Source: Mesocentrotus franciscanus
Lineage: Eukaryota > Echinodermata > Echinoidea > Camarodonta > Strongylocentrotidae
Assembly: GCA_037976565.1 (NCBI GenBank)
Contig: CP137667.1
Location: 33,964,425 to 34,028,424, forward strand
Length of the DNA stretch: 64,000 bases
Direction: 5' to 3'
Part shown: positions 1-11,541 of the stretch, piece after piece
How positions within the stretch are numbered: position 1 is the first letter of the stretch
Layout of the letters: each line of letters starts with the position of its first letter
Position numbers and translations under genes: made by a program
Notes under the pieces: generated by a model
Databases searched by the model: none
Seen by the model: the letters and a program-made list of their open reading frames with translations, nothing else
Told to the model about the DNA's origin: nothing

Positions 1-363
1 TTGAATGACAAGTTGCATGCACAATACGAGAAGCAGGTTATCAATATGTCATTATTTTAATATTGAATTTTTCGGTTTTCCTATTTTGAATTTTGGATTG
101 TTAAATATTTTTTGTTTTTACTTTGGGCAAAAGACTCACAGGAATCAATTGAATGCACATAAAACAATGAACCCTCCGTTATCAAAGGTTGTTTCCCCTC
201 GAGACGAATAATTATCGTAGCTTCCTCCCCACCCATTTTTCTCCGTATTTCGTATTAATATGTCAAAATCCCATACATAGACGTTGTTAGTTTTCATACC
301 AAGAAAAAGTGCTAGATATACGTTGTTTATTCATTTTCTTATGCTATCTTATGTCAAATTCAG

Positions 364-3300
364 ATTTACGACTCAAGGATTAATAGACAATACAACTTTG
401 GATGGAAGTAGCGTCAAGGTGACATTAGACGCAACAAGTAAGTTTCGTCTTGTTTCACTAATTAACTAATTTCAGTAACTAACCATCTAACCATCTAACT
501 AAGTAACAGATTTCAAATTGGTGACTTTTAGTCCCACTTTAAGAAGGCCAATCCTCTGCTTTGAAAATCCTTCCTCTCCCTCTCCACCCCCTCTCTCTCT
601 CTCTCTTTCTCTCCCTCTATCTATCTCTCTGTTCCCCCTCTCTTTCTATTCCCCCATGTTTGATTATTCTTGATATTGCTTTCCATTTATATTGAAAACC
701 TTAAACACGATGATGAATGATTATGCTCGTTGTTCCTAAATGACGATTCTAATGGAAGGTCCATGATTTTTTTTTCTTCATTTGGGGAGGGGGGAGGAGG
801 ATATGAATATAAAAATCAGTAAAAGGGGGAGTGTCAGCGAACGATGCAGGAAGGGGGGGGGGGTTGGGGTCACAGGAGTAAAATTCGACTGTTTTGTTAT
901 TTTCTGTGTGTGAAGGTTCTTTTGAATGAATAGAATGGTTCAGTGAAGGAGATAAATAATTAATGCTTCCATTTTTTCTTCCGCAGATCAACAAATTGCT
1001 ATTACTCTCCAAACCACGATATTAGAAGCCTACAATGTAAGTTGGGCAATCCATCGTTGAAACAGATTACTTGATTCAACGAATTTTAGCATAAATTCAG
1101 GAGGAAATGTGAATATTATGAGTAAAAGATTACTTTAAAAATGGACGCTAGAATAATATTTCTTCAAAAATATGTTCATCATTATGATGCTCAACTCAGG
1201 GTTGAAAGAGAAAAAATTATGCACTTTTATAGTTTTGACGAATTCGTAGTTATCACGAGCGGTTCTAGAAGAATATATAAATATAATTTTTTAAATTTAA
1301 TTTTATTTGGGGGCTTTGGGGGGGGGCGGAGGTGGGGCGGAGACCTTAGCCTCCCCCAAAATCTCTCTAGAACTTGCTCCTTGTTGCCATCTGTTCATTC
1401 ATATGCGTACAGTTTTGGTCAGCTGTATTTTTAAGATAACGGTGACTTAGAACAACACGACCCCAACGACTTTCGAAAAAACAACCTAAAGCAATTTCAA
1501 TAGCCTTGTCTATTTTATGAAATGCGTGAACATGAAGATGAAGTATTGCGTAATCCGAACATGATTTATATGGTCAATACCTTTTGGTATCGAAATTGCC
1601 CATGAAAATCTGATATCATGTTGAACATTTTATTTATTTAATTTGCCCTTTGTCATTCAGAACTTTATCTCGTTGACTTTAAACGAATATGGGATCAACC
1701 CTGCGCAGGCACAGGTTCCAGTTCTGGTAAGTATCTCGATATGGCGTCATTATCAACGGGTTGATTCAGTTCCATTGTCGGTTTTGAATCTATAACAAGA
1801 ATATTGCTATATGATACTATCGAAATTCCAGGTGTTTTGACATTGTTCTTATCATTTAATTGAGTGGTCAGTACTAAAAGACTGGGGAAACGATGTCGAA
1901 CACTGAACAAAAGAAAAGGGAGACAATACGGGCCCTGGGATGCACACATCTAACATAATATTTACACTTTTTTTTCTTTTATTGTATGAGAAGGACCATG
2001 AAATCAAATTTTGAGCAGAAGAGTAGCGTTAAATAAAAACCCTTTTAAACACGGATACTGATATGGCCGAAATCTTCAGTAGATCTTTATCTACTTTTTG
2101 ATTTTATTCTGGTATAGCTGTCTCTTAGCAACAAAATGGCATGCTTCTTGGATGAATTGAAGACACAAGTTGAGTTGAAATGTGCGTTTTGACACATAAC
2201 TGTTATTTTTTTCCTCTCCGATAGTTTGTGGAACCTATCTATGGTAGCCTGGATGCAAGCTTTACACAATTTATGGTTGCAGGTGTTGTTATCAGGTAAC
2301 AATAGTAATAACAGGGCAGGGATTATTGAGACTCATCTATTATCTTTAAAAGTGATTATCTACGCAATAAAATATAATAACGCAAGGTTACATATTAAAT
2401 TTTCATAATCCTTACACACCCATGTAAATATAGGCCTACACGAGTAAATCAAACATAAAAGTCAATGTGTTATTTGAAACACATAACGCTTGAACAAAAT
2501 CAATGAAATTTAGATCTTATTTTTCTATGCTATATAGTATTATTGGTTAGGAATGATTTTCCTTTTCTCCTTATTACGCCTTTCAATTGCCCAGCTTTAT
2601 ATTAAATCACTACTTAGACGATATCCTGTTTTCTTAGTTCTCTTAAGAAGATTATATTTCTTAATTCGTCGGCTGCTCGCAGGTTGGCGGTTACTGCCAT
2701 AGATGATACATGGCTCTTACGTCTTTCTTGTGATCAGCCGATGATTTTTTTTTTTATTAATTTTATTGATCTGTTATTTATCATGATTAACATTTCTTGA
2801 CAGTATCATATTTTTCTTGGCCGTGGGTTTGACATCAGTTACTTTCGTCGTGGAGAGGAAGGAAGGATTGATGGATAGAATATGGGTTGCTGGTGAGTGG
2901 TATTGAGGCTCTTTTATTTGCTGTAAATTGTATTTAAGGCTAGATAATGAATATCTAGATATCGGATTTCAGGAATGATAAATTTAAATTCAACTCTTGT
3001 TAAATATTGACCACAGTGTGTGTATTGGGTTTTTACAGACGTGTATCAATCAGATATGATTATTTACGTCTGGGGACCGACCTTTAACGTCACCATCCGA
3101 AAGACGATTATTTTTTAGGATTGATAAAAGGGTGCAAGAATAATACTATTCGTTGATGTTTGTTTTCTTTTCGTTTGTTTTATTTTTACGTCATGAAGGT
3201 CTACATCCCTTCCTTTGCGTAATATTCCTGCATTTGTTTCCCATATCCTTAATTTGTATAAATCTCTTCATCTATCTCTCCCCCATATTTGGTATTTCAT

Positions 3301-3432
3301 TGCTTCTGTGTTTTTTTTCTTTGTTTAGGTGTGAGTACCTGCGAGGTCACGATCGCTCATGTTTCAACCCAGTTCCTTGTCATCTCAGTACAAATAGCAG
3401 TCGTTCTTATCTTCACTTTCATTGTGTTTAAT
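364..3432 (+). CDS. ABC transporter, ABCG20/ABCH-like, membrane-domain exons (partial gene)
   Basis: Six exons, 364-437, 987-1036, 1661-1726, 2225-2295, 2804-2892 and 3329-3432, each bounded by AG and GT, join in one open frame. The product contains SLDATNQQI-like text (ATNQQIAITLQ), then AQAQVPV, FVEPIYGSLDASFTQF, FLAVGLTSVTFVVERKEG, LMDRIWVAGVSTCEV and a hydrophobic run ending FIVFN. This order (extracellular loop, then first helices with the VERxEGLxDRxWVAGV motif) is that of the ABC-2 permease half of ABCG20/23-like (ABCH) transporters, which export lipids or other hydrophobic compounds across the plasma membrane. The substrate cannot be told from this sequence. The nucleotide-binding domain would lie left of the window. 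The last helices must lie in the assembly gap or beyond, because none is visible after it. Exon boundaries are my own, from splice signals and frame continuity. No stop or frameshift is seen. Confidence 0.85.
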
Positions 3433-3473
3433 GTAAGATTTTATAATATATTATATGATATAAAACATTTAAC

Positions 3474-3605
3474 GTATAATGCATAACATATAATATATAA
3501 TGCATAACATATAATGTATAATATATAACATATGATGTATAATATATAACATATGATATATAATATGTAACATATAATTTACGATATGTAACATATAAAG
3601 TGTAT
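3474..3605. repeat. AT-rich tandem repeat beside the gap
   Basis: Imperfect short repeats of about 10-22 bases (ATATAATGCATAACATATAA and variants) run up to the assembly gap. The array probably continues into it and may have caused the break in assembly. Confidence 0.8.
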
Positions 3606-3623
3606 TTATCTTACTAGTAAAAT

Positions 3624-4123
3624 NNNNNNNNNNNNNNNNNNNNNNNNNNNNNNNNNNNNNNNNNNNNNNNNNNNNNNNNNNNNNNNNNNNNNNNNNNNNN
3701 NNNNNNNNNNNNNNNNNNNNNNNNNNNNNNNNNNNNNNNNNNNNNNNNNNNNNNNNNNNNNNNNNNNNNNNNNNNNNNNNNNNNNNNNNNNNNNNNNNNN
3801 NNNNNNNNNNNNNNNNNNNNNNNNNNNNNNNNNNNNNNNNNNNNNNNNNNNNNNNNNNNNNNNNNNNNNNNNNNNNNNNNNNNNNNNNNNNNNNNNNNNN
3901 NNNNNNNNNNNNNNNNNNNNNNNNNNNNNNNNNNNNNNNNNNNNNNNNNNNNNNNNNNNNNNNNNNNNNNNNNNNNNNNNNNNNNNNNNNNNNNNNNNNN
4001 NNNNNNNNNNNNNNNNNNNNNNNNNNNNNNNNNNNNNNNNNNNNNNNNNNNNNNNNNNNNNNNNNNNNNNNNNNNNNNNNNNNNNNNNNNNNNNNNNNNN
4101 NNNNNNNNNNNNNNNNNNNNNNN
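3624..4123. other. assembly gap (500 N)
   Basis: Exactly 500 N, a conventional filler length for a gap of unknown true size. The missing 3' exons of the ABC transporter may lie inside it. Confidence 0.98.
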
Positions 4124-4333
4124 ACTTTTTGCTGCAAATTAACGTGAAACGTGGCCTTGTATATATAGACATGTACTTTCACATTCGAGTCGATGATACT
4201 TGGACATTGGCCTATTATCATTTATCAAATAAAATTATACTGACTTTGATTTTGTTTGTACATATGTATTGGTGTATGATTATTAGAAGGCTAACGAGAC
4301 CGACATCCTCAATCTAGTGGGATGTTCCTCCAT

Positions 4334-4515
4334 TATTATTATAATCGTTACTACTACTATTATTATTATTGTTGTTGAAGTTGTTGTTATCACCATCACC
4401 ATCATCTTCATCATCATCACCAATTCACCATCATCATTATTATTATTTTAATTATTATAATTATCATTATTGTTATTACTATTATTATTATTATTATTAT
4501 TATATCATTATTATT
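4334..4515. repeat. ATT/ATC trinucleotide microsatellite
   Basis: Dense TTA, TTG, ATC and TCA triplets, ending in a pure ATT run near 4480-4515. Nothing else is seen from 4124 to about 4700. Confidence 0.85.
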
Positions 4516-4699
4516 GTAAAAGAGCAATTAATCATAATACAAAAATTAATACAATTGTTTATATTAAAGCTAGAAATTCCCAACCCAAACGCATATGGAA
4601 ATAAAACCTTAACAAGCGAAGATAATTCCCGAGGTAAATATGTATAAGCTAGGCTGGCAAGATAATGATCACCATCAAGGCACACCTCTCGAACAAGAT

Positions 4700-5902
4700 C
4701 TGATTCATATCAAATCAAAATGGATGATAACATTCTTAATCGTGTTGTTAATACCAAGTTCTTGTGTATCTTGTTTGACAAAAAATTATCCTGGAAAACC
4801 CATATATCCCACATTAATAAGATAATGTCTAGGAATAATGGTGTCATCAGCAAACTCCGCCATACCTTGCCCCAATCTGTTCTCTTCATGTTATACAATA
4901 CACTTTTGTAGAATATATAAACGATGCAGTTTGGTTGGGTAAGTATTTGCCCAAACAAAGTTGCAATAACTAATAGTTATTGCAACATTGTTTGGGCAAA
5001 TACTTACCCAATAGTTATTGCAACATTGTTTGGGCAAATACTTACCTAATAGTTATTGCAACATTGTTTGGGCAAATACTTACCCAACCAAACTGCATCG
5101 TTTATATATTCTACAAAAGAGAGTTGTAAAAAAATATAACGCTATCTCATTATCAATCTCATTCAAGACCACTTTTTAAACATCTTAATATATTAAATGT
5201 TTACCAGTTAAATGAATATAATATGTGTGCAATACTTATATTTAAGAATGAAAAAAGTCTGCTTCCTAAAAACTTATCCAATATGTTTATAACAAACAGT
5301 GCAATACATAACTATGATACTAGAAATAAGAAGAAATATCATCGATGGTGTGTAAATACAAATTTGCATGATATTCTTGAAGACATCATGCACCTGAGAT
5401 TTAGAACTTGCTTCCAACTAATATAAGTTCAATCTCATTTTACAACAGTTTTAAACGTAATCTCAAAAGTTTCTTGATTGCGCATGACTCTCACTGAATG
5501 TATTTATATCCAGCTTTTCATCTCTCTCTCTCTCTTTCCCCCTTACATTTCTCCTTTGCTATCTTCTTACTTTTGCACCCTATCATTTTGTATTTTGTGT
5601 ACTCGGCTTGTGCCGGTTGTTATGCAATTTCTTAATGATAATATCCGAAACTTTACTTGCTGCTTATTTCTTACTATATTTATTAAATCTAATTTAATAG
5701 GAAACTATCCACACAAAACCTTCTCTTGGTTTTTTTTTTTTTTTACAGCTGTGCCTTATTCTGTTTTGTATTAATTCATTGTACATGTATATGTTATCCC
5801 AATTTATGTATTATATTTTACATGGAATTGCATGCTTTTACCTTTGTAAAAATGTGTTTAAAGATGGAATTGAATAAACTGAACTGAACTGAACTGAACT
5901 GA
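4700..5902 (+). mobile_element. 5'-truncated non-LTR retrotransposon (LINE) with (GAACT)n tail
   Basis: The region encodes pieces of a reverse-transcriptase C-terminus: LSWKTHISHINKIMSRN, VISKLRHTLPQSVLFMLYN, then NSYCNIVWANTYPT, and at 5223-5426 HNYDTRNKKKYHRW. This text is typical of CR1/Jockey/L2-type LINEs. The coding part is broken by a local inverted and tandem rearrangement at 4903-5119. The element ends at 5873-5902 with GAATTGAATAAACTGAACT followed by further GAACT units, the short-repeat 3' tail such LINEs use for target-primed insertion. It lacks the endonuclease and the catalytic RT core, so it is a dead 5'-truncated copy. Confidence 0.8.
4903..5119. repeat. inverted repeat with internal 39-bp tandem repeats inside LINE
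   Basis: The left arm, 4903-4970, and the right arm, about 5050-5119, are near-perfect reverse complements (CTTTTGTAGAATATATAAAC and its complement). Between them a 39-bp unit starting AATAGTTATTGCAACATTG is repeated, so there are three copies counting the one in the right arm. The unit is the LINE coding sequence for NSYCNIVWANTYPT, so the structure arose by local duplication within the element. Confidence 0.9.
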
Positions 5903-6706
5903 TTAAATAAACTATTTGAGTTAAATAAATTTGTTATGTACGTTATATTTGTTAGCTATGTTACCGATATCATCAACATATTTTTTGTTTGTATGTCAGT
6001 GTGTACGTGTTTTCGTGTGTGTATGTATGTAGGTGTGAGCTTGGGTGTGTGGATGAGGGTGTTTAACGGGGGGGGGGAATAGCCAAACAATTATCTCAAG
6101 TATACTATTCTTTGATCATACATATATATGATTATATTTTCTAAACAGTTATGAAAACAGTTATGAAAATGAACTTTTGTTTTCCTTTTATTATTGCAAT
6201 ACATGTTTAAGCTTAAATATAAATGTACAGTTCATCCAGTTTTGTTATGAAGAATATGTACAATTTTGTTTAATATGAATGATTTGTACAACATGTATTT
6301 GATTTGACAGAAAATAATGAAACAATTTCTTTAAAAAAAATAATAATAATATACTCATACTATCAAGATGATAAGCCTATACTACCATATAACACCATAT
6401 AAAAAGAAATCTGATATTTTGTTGATTTTCGTTCCCTTTTCTTTATTCTTGTTTACGAATTGCACAACAAATTACCAAATACCCAAATACTTTGGACTTT
6501 TAAAGTTGATTAAACACTGTGTATGGATGGCTCTGATGTGATTTAGGAGAGAACGCCCTCTATGTTGAGGTTCCATCCAACGAATCAAGTTATCAGGCAA
6601 GAATTATAATGCACAGAAAAAGATACAACATTTTGAAGACAGGTTTATTGCTCAGTACAAAATCAAGGTATTTATGCATTTTTTTCTCGATTATAATCTA
6701 CACAAC
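5903..6706. other. intergenic stretch with one candidate exon (6547-6667)
   Basis: AT-rich DNA with a G run at 6068 and short CA/GT stretches. An open segment 6547-6667 is preceded by TTTAG and followed by GTATTT. It would encode about 40 residues including ENALYVEVPSNESSYQ, which resembles a receptor tail with a YVEV tyrosine motif. There is no neighbouring exon to join it to and no family match I can name, so this is a candidate only. Confidence 0.25.
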
Positions 6707-7391
6707 CTGCAACACTTCGTCAGGTGATAAAATCTAATGTTATGGCCCGGTCCCACTGCACTTACGGATGCAAAGAGGATGTAAAACGTTAAAAAAATCT
6801 TGCCATCCGTTGGAAAACGCTATGCATCCGTTGTGTACTCATTGCATACGTGTTTCATACGCTCTATCCATCGAGCATCCGTCCACTGTGATTTCATCCG
6901 CGCAAAAAGTTTTGAGCTGCACAAAACTTTTAGAACGGATGAACTTTCCGCCGTGTACGATGTAAATCCGCGACAAATACGAGCAACAAAAGTTCTATGT
7001 CCGTTATCATCCGTTAAACGTCCGTTGTATCCTCTCTGCATCCTCTGGGCATCCTCGCAACTCACATCCGCTGCAGCTGAAAACGGAAAGATAAGGTACA
7101 TGGAACGTCTATACATCATAAGTAGCACGGAAATAGAAAGGATGTAAGCGTATGCATCTCGTATATAAAGTATTCAAAACGGACAAACCGTTTGTATCTG
7201 GGATGTATCTCGTATATTTAGGATGTCTGGAGTATGTCTAGAGTATGTAGAAGGACACTTAGCGGACAACCAATATTTTGAATGAAAAGGGGGAGAAAAT
7301 CATCTGGATCTCAGTATGAGTCGAGCAGCCGTGGTGTACAGACCTCATCACCCTTGGTCTTGGTCTTCAACATCATCAATTGTTCTCCACC

Positions 7392-7601
7392 ATGGATGAT
7401 CAAAGAGTCCATATGATAGCTGCACTCATTCAACAGCAGAACCACAACCTGTTCAGACTGTATCCAGTTTTAGACAGAAGGAGAAGAAGGAGAAGAAGGA
7501 GACGTCCAAGAGCTGTGTGGGTCCGAGGATGGATCGTGAGAAGAATGGAGTTTAGACTGTATGACCAGTTGATGGTGGAGCTGCCCATCAATAAAAAATA
7601 A
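7392..7601 (+). pseudogene. Harbinger transposase, N-terminal fragment
   Basis: Open frame of about 69 residues starting MDDQRVHMIAALIQQQ, then a poly-arginine run and VWVRGWIVRRMEFRLYDQL. The pattern of a basic stretch, a W-x-R-x-W motif and YxQLxxEL matches the start of animal PIF/Harbinger transposases, which normally continue for over 300 residues through a DDE domain. Here the frame stops right after MVELP and the DDE domain is missing. The (AGA)n tract at 7479-7500 codes for the arginines. Confidence 0.75.
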
Positions 7602-8460
7602 AGACCAAACTGTGGCCAACTGATCCCAGGCCAGACTATGTTGGTGGACCATAGCATGCTGTTATGGTCGCACTGTTAGTCACAACTCCCTGTGCCCAAT
7701 TATTCACAGATAGTATATGACTCAATTATTTTAATAAATAAGGTAACAAAAAGCCATTATAATCTTTGGCTACATAACTATACCAGGAATTTTTTTCAAA
7801 ATTTGAGTTAAATTTAACGTGCGTAACGTTAAGTTTAACTCAAATTAGCGTTAGCGTTAACGTTTATTCCAAATGTGACTCCAAACATGGGCCATGTTAT
7901 TTATTTGTTGTAAATTGATTGTTTAATTAAAGTTATTTTCTCCTTTTAAAAATGAATGTCACTGTATTAAATTTAATCTTGGAACAATGATTATATTTAT
8001 AACTGACCACAGAGACAGGTGACTATTAATGCAAACATTCTTTGCGTTTGATGGTCCACCAACATTGTTGGGCATGGGAAAACACCTTGGACATTTTATA
8101 TGTTTGAAAAAGGGCCTTTAGGCTGGGTTAAATATGGTAGATGGGTGTTTGGACTTCTCTTTCAAAAGGAAAGAGGGACTTTAAATTTTATACGGGGAAA
8201 AGGGAGTTTGGACTTCTCTTTCAAAAGGAAAGAAAGGGATAGGGAACTTTGCATTTTGGACTACCAGTGCAACCAAGTTGGGCATTTCTTGGTTTTTACC
8301 AACACTTTATTAAGTAAACACAAAAAAATGCAAATTTTTAACCATTTTTTCAAAGTTTTTACTTACACTTTATTAAGTAAACAAAACATTTTTATAAGTA
8401 AACAATGCTGCTCACAAGTGTTCACAACAAGTGTTCACAATCACAACTCAGTCTCTCAAA

Positions 8461-9370
8461 CTATTCTGAGTCACTCTGAGTCATGTCGGTATCCGAGGGC
8501 TGTGACGTCGCCTGGGGTGGAGGAGCAGACCTGGACTGGGTAGGACGAGCTTCAGCTGGGCCTTGAGGGTTGTGGAAAAGTCGAAAGTCGACCAGCTGAG
8601 AGAGAAGTTCTGTGCTGGTCTTCATTGTGTCCCTGATCTTCAACAGCACACTGTCGTCCTGGCCCTCCAGTCTGCCTCTCTGCCTGCGTCCTCTGGATCT
8701 GGTGGTGGAGGTGGGGGTGGTTGGCCTCTGGTGGCTGCCGCTTGTTCCTCCATTTGTGACAGCAGGGCGTCATCCTCCACGGGATCCTCCAAGTTCGGCA
8801 CCATGGGGAGTGCAGCTGTCGAGGGCTCCTGGCTTGAATATGCCTGGCTGTCTGTGGGCTGTCTGAGGGAGAGGGGTCTCAGAGGGTCTGCTCCTCGGTG
8901 GCGGATCTCACCCTTCAGGAAACTGCACTTGGCCATGATGTACTTCTCCCGGTCAGTGAGCTCGACGGCGGCCTGCCCGGATTTCTTGAGGTGTAGCTTT
9001 CCATACCAGGAGTGCATGTGCTTCCACCATCCAAGGAGTACTTCTGCAGTGTACCCCAGGCTCTCTGCCTTGCCTTTCTCCAGAGGTACTCGTTCTCCCT
9101 CAGCCATTCCAGCACATCGTCCTCATGCTCCTCGGAAACGGTGTACTGTTTCCTCTCTCCCTTCTTCTTCCCTTGCCTCTTCCTCCCTCTGGCTGGAGCT
9201 TGTTCAGGGCCTTCAGGGGCTTCTGCAGGGCCTTCATGGGCTTGAACATCAGGGCCTTCAGGGGCTTAAACATCAGGGCCTTCAGGGGCTTGAACATCAG
9301 GGCCTTCAGCAGCAGGGCTTTGAGGGGCTTGAGGGCTTCGCAATTATCCCCGGTAACCCCTTCGGAGCTG
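8461..9370 (-). pseudogene. Harbinger MADF/Myb-like DNA-binding protein, frameshifted
   Basis: Read on the minus strand, pieces in different frames give an acidic repeat region, a basic stretch RGRKRQGKKKGERKQYTVSE, then DVLEWLRENEYLWRK, GWWKHMHSWYGKLHLKKSG and ELTDREKYIMAKCSFLKGEI, a proline-rich linker (8690-8720), and a C-terminus TELLSQLVDFRLF to a stop at 8461. The W and LTDRE..ILxxxxFLKxHI layout is that of MADF/SANT proteins that accompany Harbinger transposases and bring them to the nucleus and DNA. At least two frame changes (near 9050 and 8645) and a missing stretch between the first and second tryptophan segments show it is dead. Confidence 0.75.
9205..9335. repeat. 24-bp tandem repeat in the Harbinger accessory gene
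   Basis: The unit GGGCCTTCAGGGGCTTGAAC plus ATCA is repeated about 4 times. On the minus strand it encodes eight residues per unit (PEGPDVQA), in frame with the MADF protein N-terminus. Confidence 0.85.
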
Positions 9371-10043
9371 TCATCCACTTCCATCCGCTTTCATCCGCTT
9401 GTCTTCCGATGAACATCCGTTTAACATCCCCGCTACATACTACCCACGTCCGTTCTTTTCCGTTCTGTTTTCGCAAATTTTCGCCAATTTTGTCCATTTC
9501 TGGAGCGGATGAAAACGGATGGAGCCACCCCCGAAATTTTGCTCGTCCGCTGTGTCCTTTATGCATACGTTTTGTGTCCATCGGCCAGTGGGACCGGGCC
9601 TTAAGCAAGCGTGTTTTATACTCTGCGGGAGAACCGGCGGTCAATTAATTCGATCAATAATTGGAACAATAACGCACAAGGCCTATTGGCCGACGCACAC
9701 GATGCTCAACCAATCAGCAGGCCGCTGGCTCGGCTCGCCTGCTGGGCGGAAACAATGGCGTGCTCAACCAATCAAAGGGGCCGTTGGCTCGGCCCGCCTG
9801 CTGATTGGAATCGACCGGTGCTGGCCGGCTGGACGGGGAGTGTCATGGCGGCGTATCGTACGCATCCAAAATTCGGGGATATCGATCCCGTTGTCTCTGT
9901 TGATTGAGTACCGTGGTTGGTTGAGCACCGGCCGTGTGCGTCGGCCAATAGGCCTTGTGCGTTATTGTTCCAATTATTGATCGAATTAATTGACCGCCGG
10001 TCTTCCCGTAGAGTATAAAACACGCTTGCTTACATTAGATTTC

Positions 10044-10086
10044 ATCACCTGACGAAGTGTTGCAGCGGCGCACGAAACGTCGTGAT
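10044..10086 (+). ncRNA. possible hammerhead-ribozyme core at foldback end
   Basis: In order: ATCAC (10044-10048), CTGACGA (10049-10055), a short stem-loop (GUGU/GCAC), GAAA (10074-10077), CG, TC (10080-10081), then GTGAT (10082-10086), complementary to the starting ATCAC. These are the conserved parts of a type I hammerhead with a minimal helix III, as known from Penelope-like retroelements. Helix III is only two bases with no loop, so a monomer may be inactive. Inferred from pattern only. Confidence 0.4.
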
Positions 10087-10451
10087 CTTTTAGATCCCTT
10101 ATTGATCATACATTGCGAAACAAACGAATATCACTAGCGATATTATTTTCGACAAGTTGGTAGGTAGAAAATTGTAGAAATTCTACAATAATATCATCAT
10201 AATGTAAAATTACATTTTTTTTCCTTTGACGAAAAGATCCGAAAACTATCAAAGTAAAAACTCCCACGATTGAAGTAATTCTCATCAGGAATAATATATC
10301 ATGCTCGAAATATGGGGTAACATTTTAAAGATAGGATTATTGTTCAAAAACAAGGTCAAGATGCACATTGTTATTTTTTTCCGTCGGTAATTAATTAAAA
10401 AAATAATGAGCTTAGTCTAACAACTAGTCACTTTTTTGTTTCCTCGTTCTT
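10066..10451. other. spacer downstream of UGT gene
   Basis: AT-rich, no coding signal. The UGT stop codon lies at 10452, and any 3' untranslated region would extend leftwards into this stretch. No clear polyadenylation signal was identified. Confidence 0.5.
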
Positions 10452-11504
10452 TTACACATCTCTTACACATCTGTAACACCCTCTAATCACTCGGTAATCA
10501 ATGTATATTAGTATTACGAATATTACGACTAGAAATGCCACTACGTCGAGTGAGTTGAGCTGGATGAATCCCATTTCAGTAGATCGTAGACGTAGATGAT
10601 CGCCACCATACTTGACCACGTGTTCTATCCAGAATACGGCCGTGTCTAGCGGGCTGGCTATTCGGTCTCGGAGGATACCAGATGCCTTCATAACGTTGAC
10701 CTTGTAGCTGTGAATGAGAAAGAAAGAAACAGAAAGAAAGAAAAAAAGTAAAATCTTGAATGAATAGCAAAAGTGAAACTTTGGTTCACTAATTATCAGG
10801 GTATTCTACTGACTCTACTTCATATTTACGTATATTGCCATCTGCTACTCACAATATGTCCCGACGTGAAATAGCTCTATGAATGACGCCTTTACCGAAA
10901 GATGGCGCGATTGAAAATATATTACAGCAGTGTAGCGATGTCAGTAAAATACCCTGGCTTTAAAGCTGTATCATGCTTGCGTGTACTCACATGTCACGTA
11001 GATCATACTGCTGGCTAATACAGTCAAACCTGTCTATAGCGACCGCCCAAGGGAAACACAAAAAGCGGTCTTTGTAGACAGGTGGTCTTTGTAGACAGGT
11101 TCCTTCGGTACATGTTTCAATGAGAAACCATTTTCAAGGGAAACAAAAAATGTGGTCTTTGTAGATAGGTGGTCACTAAAGCAGGTTTGACTGTGCTTCC
11201 ACAAAAATATTTTATGTGTCTAATGAAGAAATTATAATTTCAGATGGTGAGGGAAGGGGGAGCAGGGGCGTCAGGGTCTACTGCACTAGGATTGAGGCCT
11301 TTGTATGAATAATGATAATAAAGAAAATTATAGTAAATATGATAATGATAATAATAATAATGAAAAAATAATCATAATAATCATAATAATAATCATAATA
11401 ATAAAAAAAATGATAATAAAAATAATAATAGTGATAATGATAATGATAACAATAATAATGAAAACATTATCATAAAAATAATCATAATAATAATCAAAAT
11501 AATG

Positions 11505-11541
<37 letters not shown>

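Larger units (their letters stand above)
6743..9600. mobile_element. PIF/Harbinger DNA transposon, decayed, with TTA target duplication
   Basis: Terminal inverted repeats TGGCCCGGTCCCACTG (6743-6758) and CAGTGGGACCGGGCC (9586-9600) are flanked by TTA at 6740-6742 and 9601-9603, the three-base duplication typical of PIF/Harbinger. Inside are the two genes this superfamily normally carries, both broken: a transposase N-terminus (7392-7601, plus strand) and a MADF/Myb-like protein (8461-9370, minus strand). Both ends are studded with CATCCGT or ACGGATG motifs (6760-7030 and 9375-9560), probable subterminal transposase-binding sites. The catalytic domain is absent, so the copy cannot move itself. 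Bases 7660-8460 hold no recognisable coding sequence. Confidence 0.9.
6707..10065. mobile_element. foldback MITE, split by a Harbinger element
   Basis: The left arm is 6707-6742 plus 9604-9712, and the right arm is about 9913-10065. They are reverse complements over about 145 bp with few mismatches, including CTGCAACACTTCGTCAGGTG, AAGCAAGCGTGTTTTATACT and CCGGCGGTCAATTAATTCGA. Without the insert the element is about 500 bp, with a GC-rich centre (9713-9912) containing two copies of a GCTCAACCAATCA segment. No coding capacity is seen. The hairpin shape and lack of genes make it a non-autonomous element, but its superfamily is unknown. The right arm continues into a hammerhead-like motif. Confidence 0.85.

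Noticed and set aside
3469..4221. 250-residue open frame on the minus strand across the gap
   Set aside because: Most of it is translated N; the flanks are AT-rich repeat.
8563..9648. 361-residue plus-strand open frame
   Set aside because: Antisense to the Harbinger MADF gene, whose motifs are on the minus strand; the frame is open because the region is GC-rich and repetitive.
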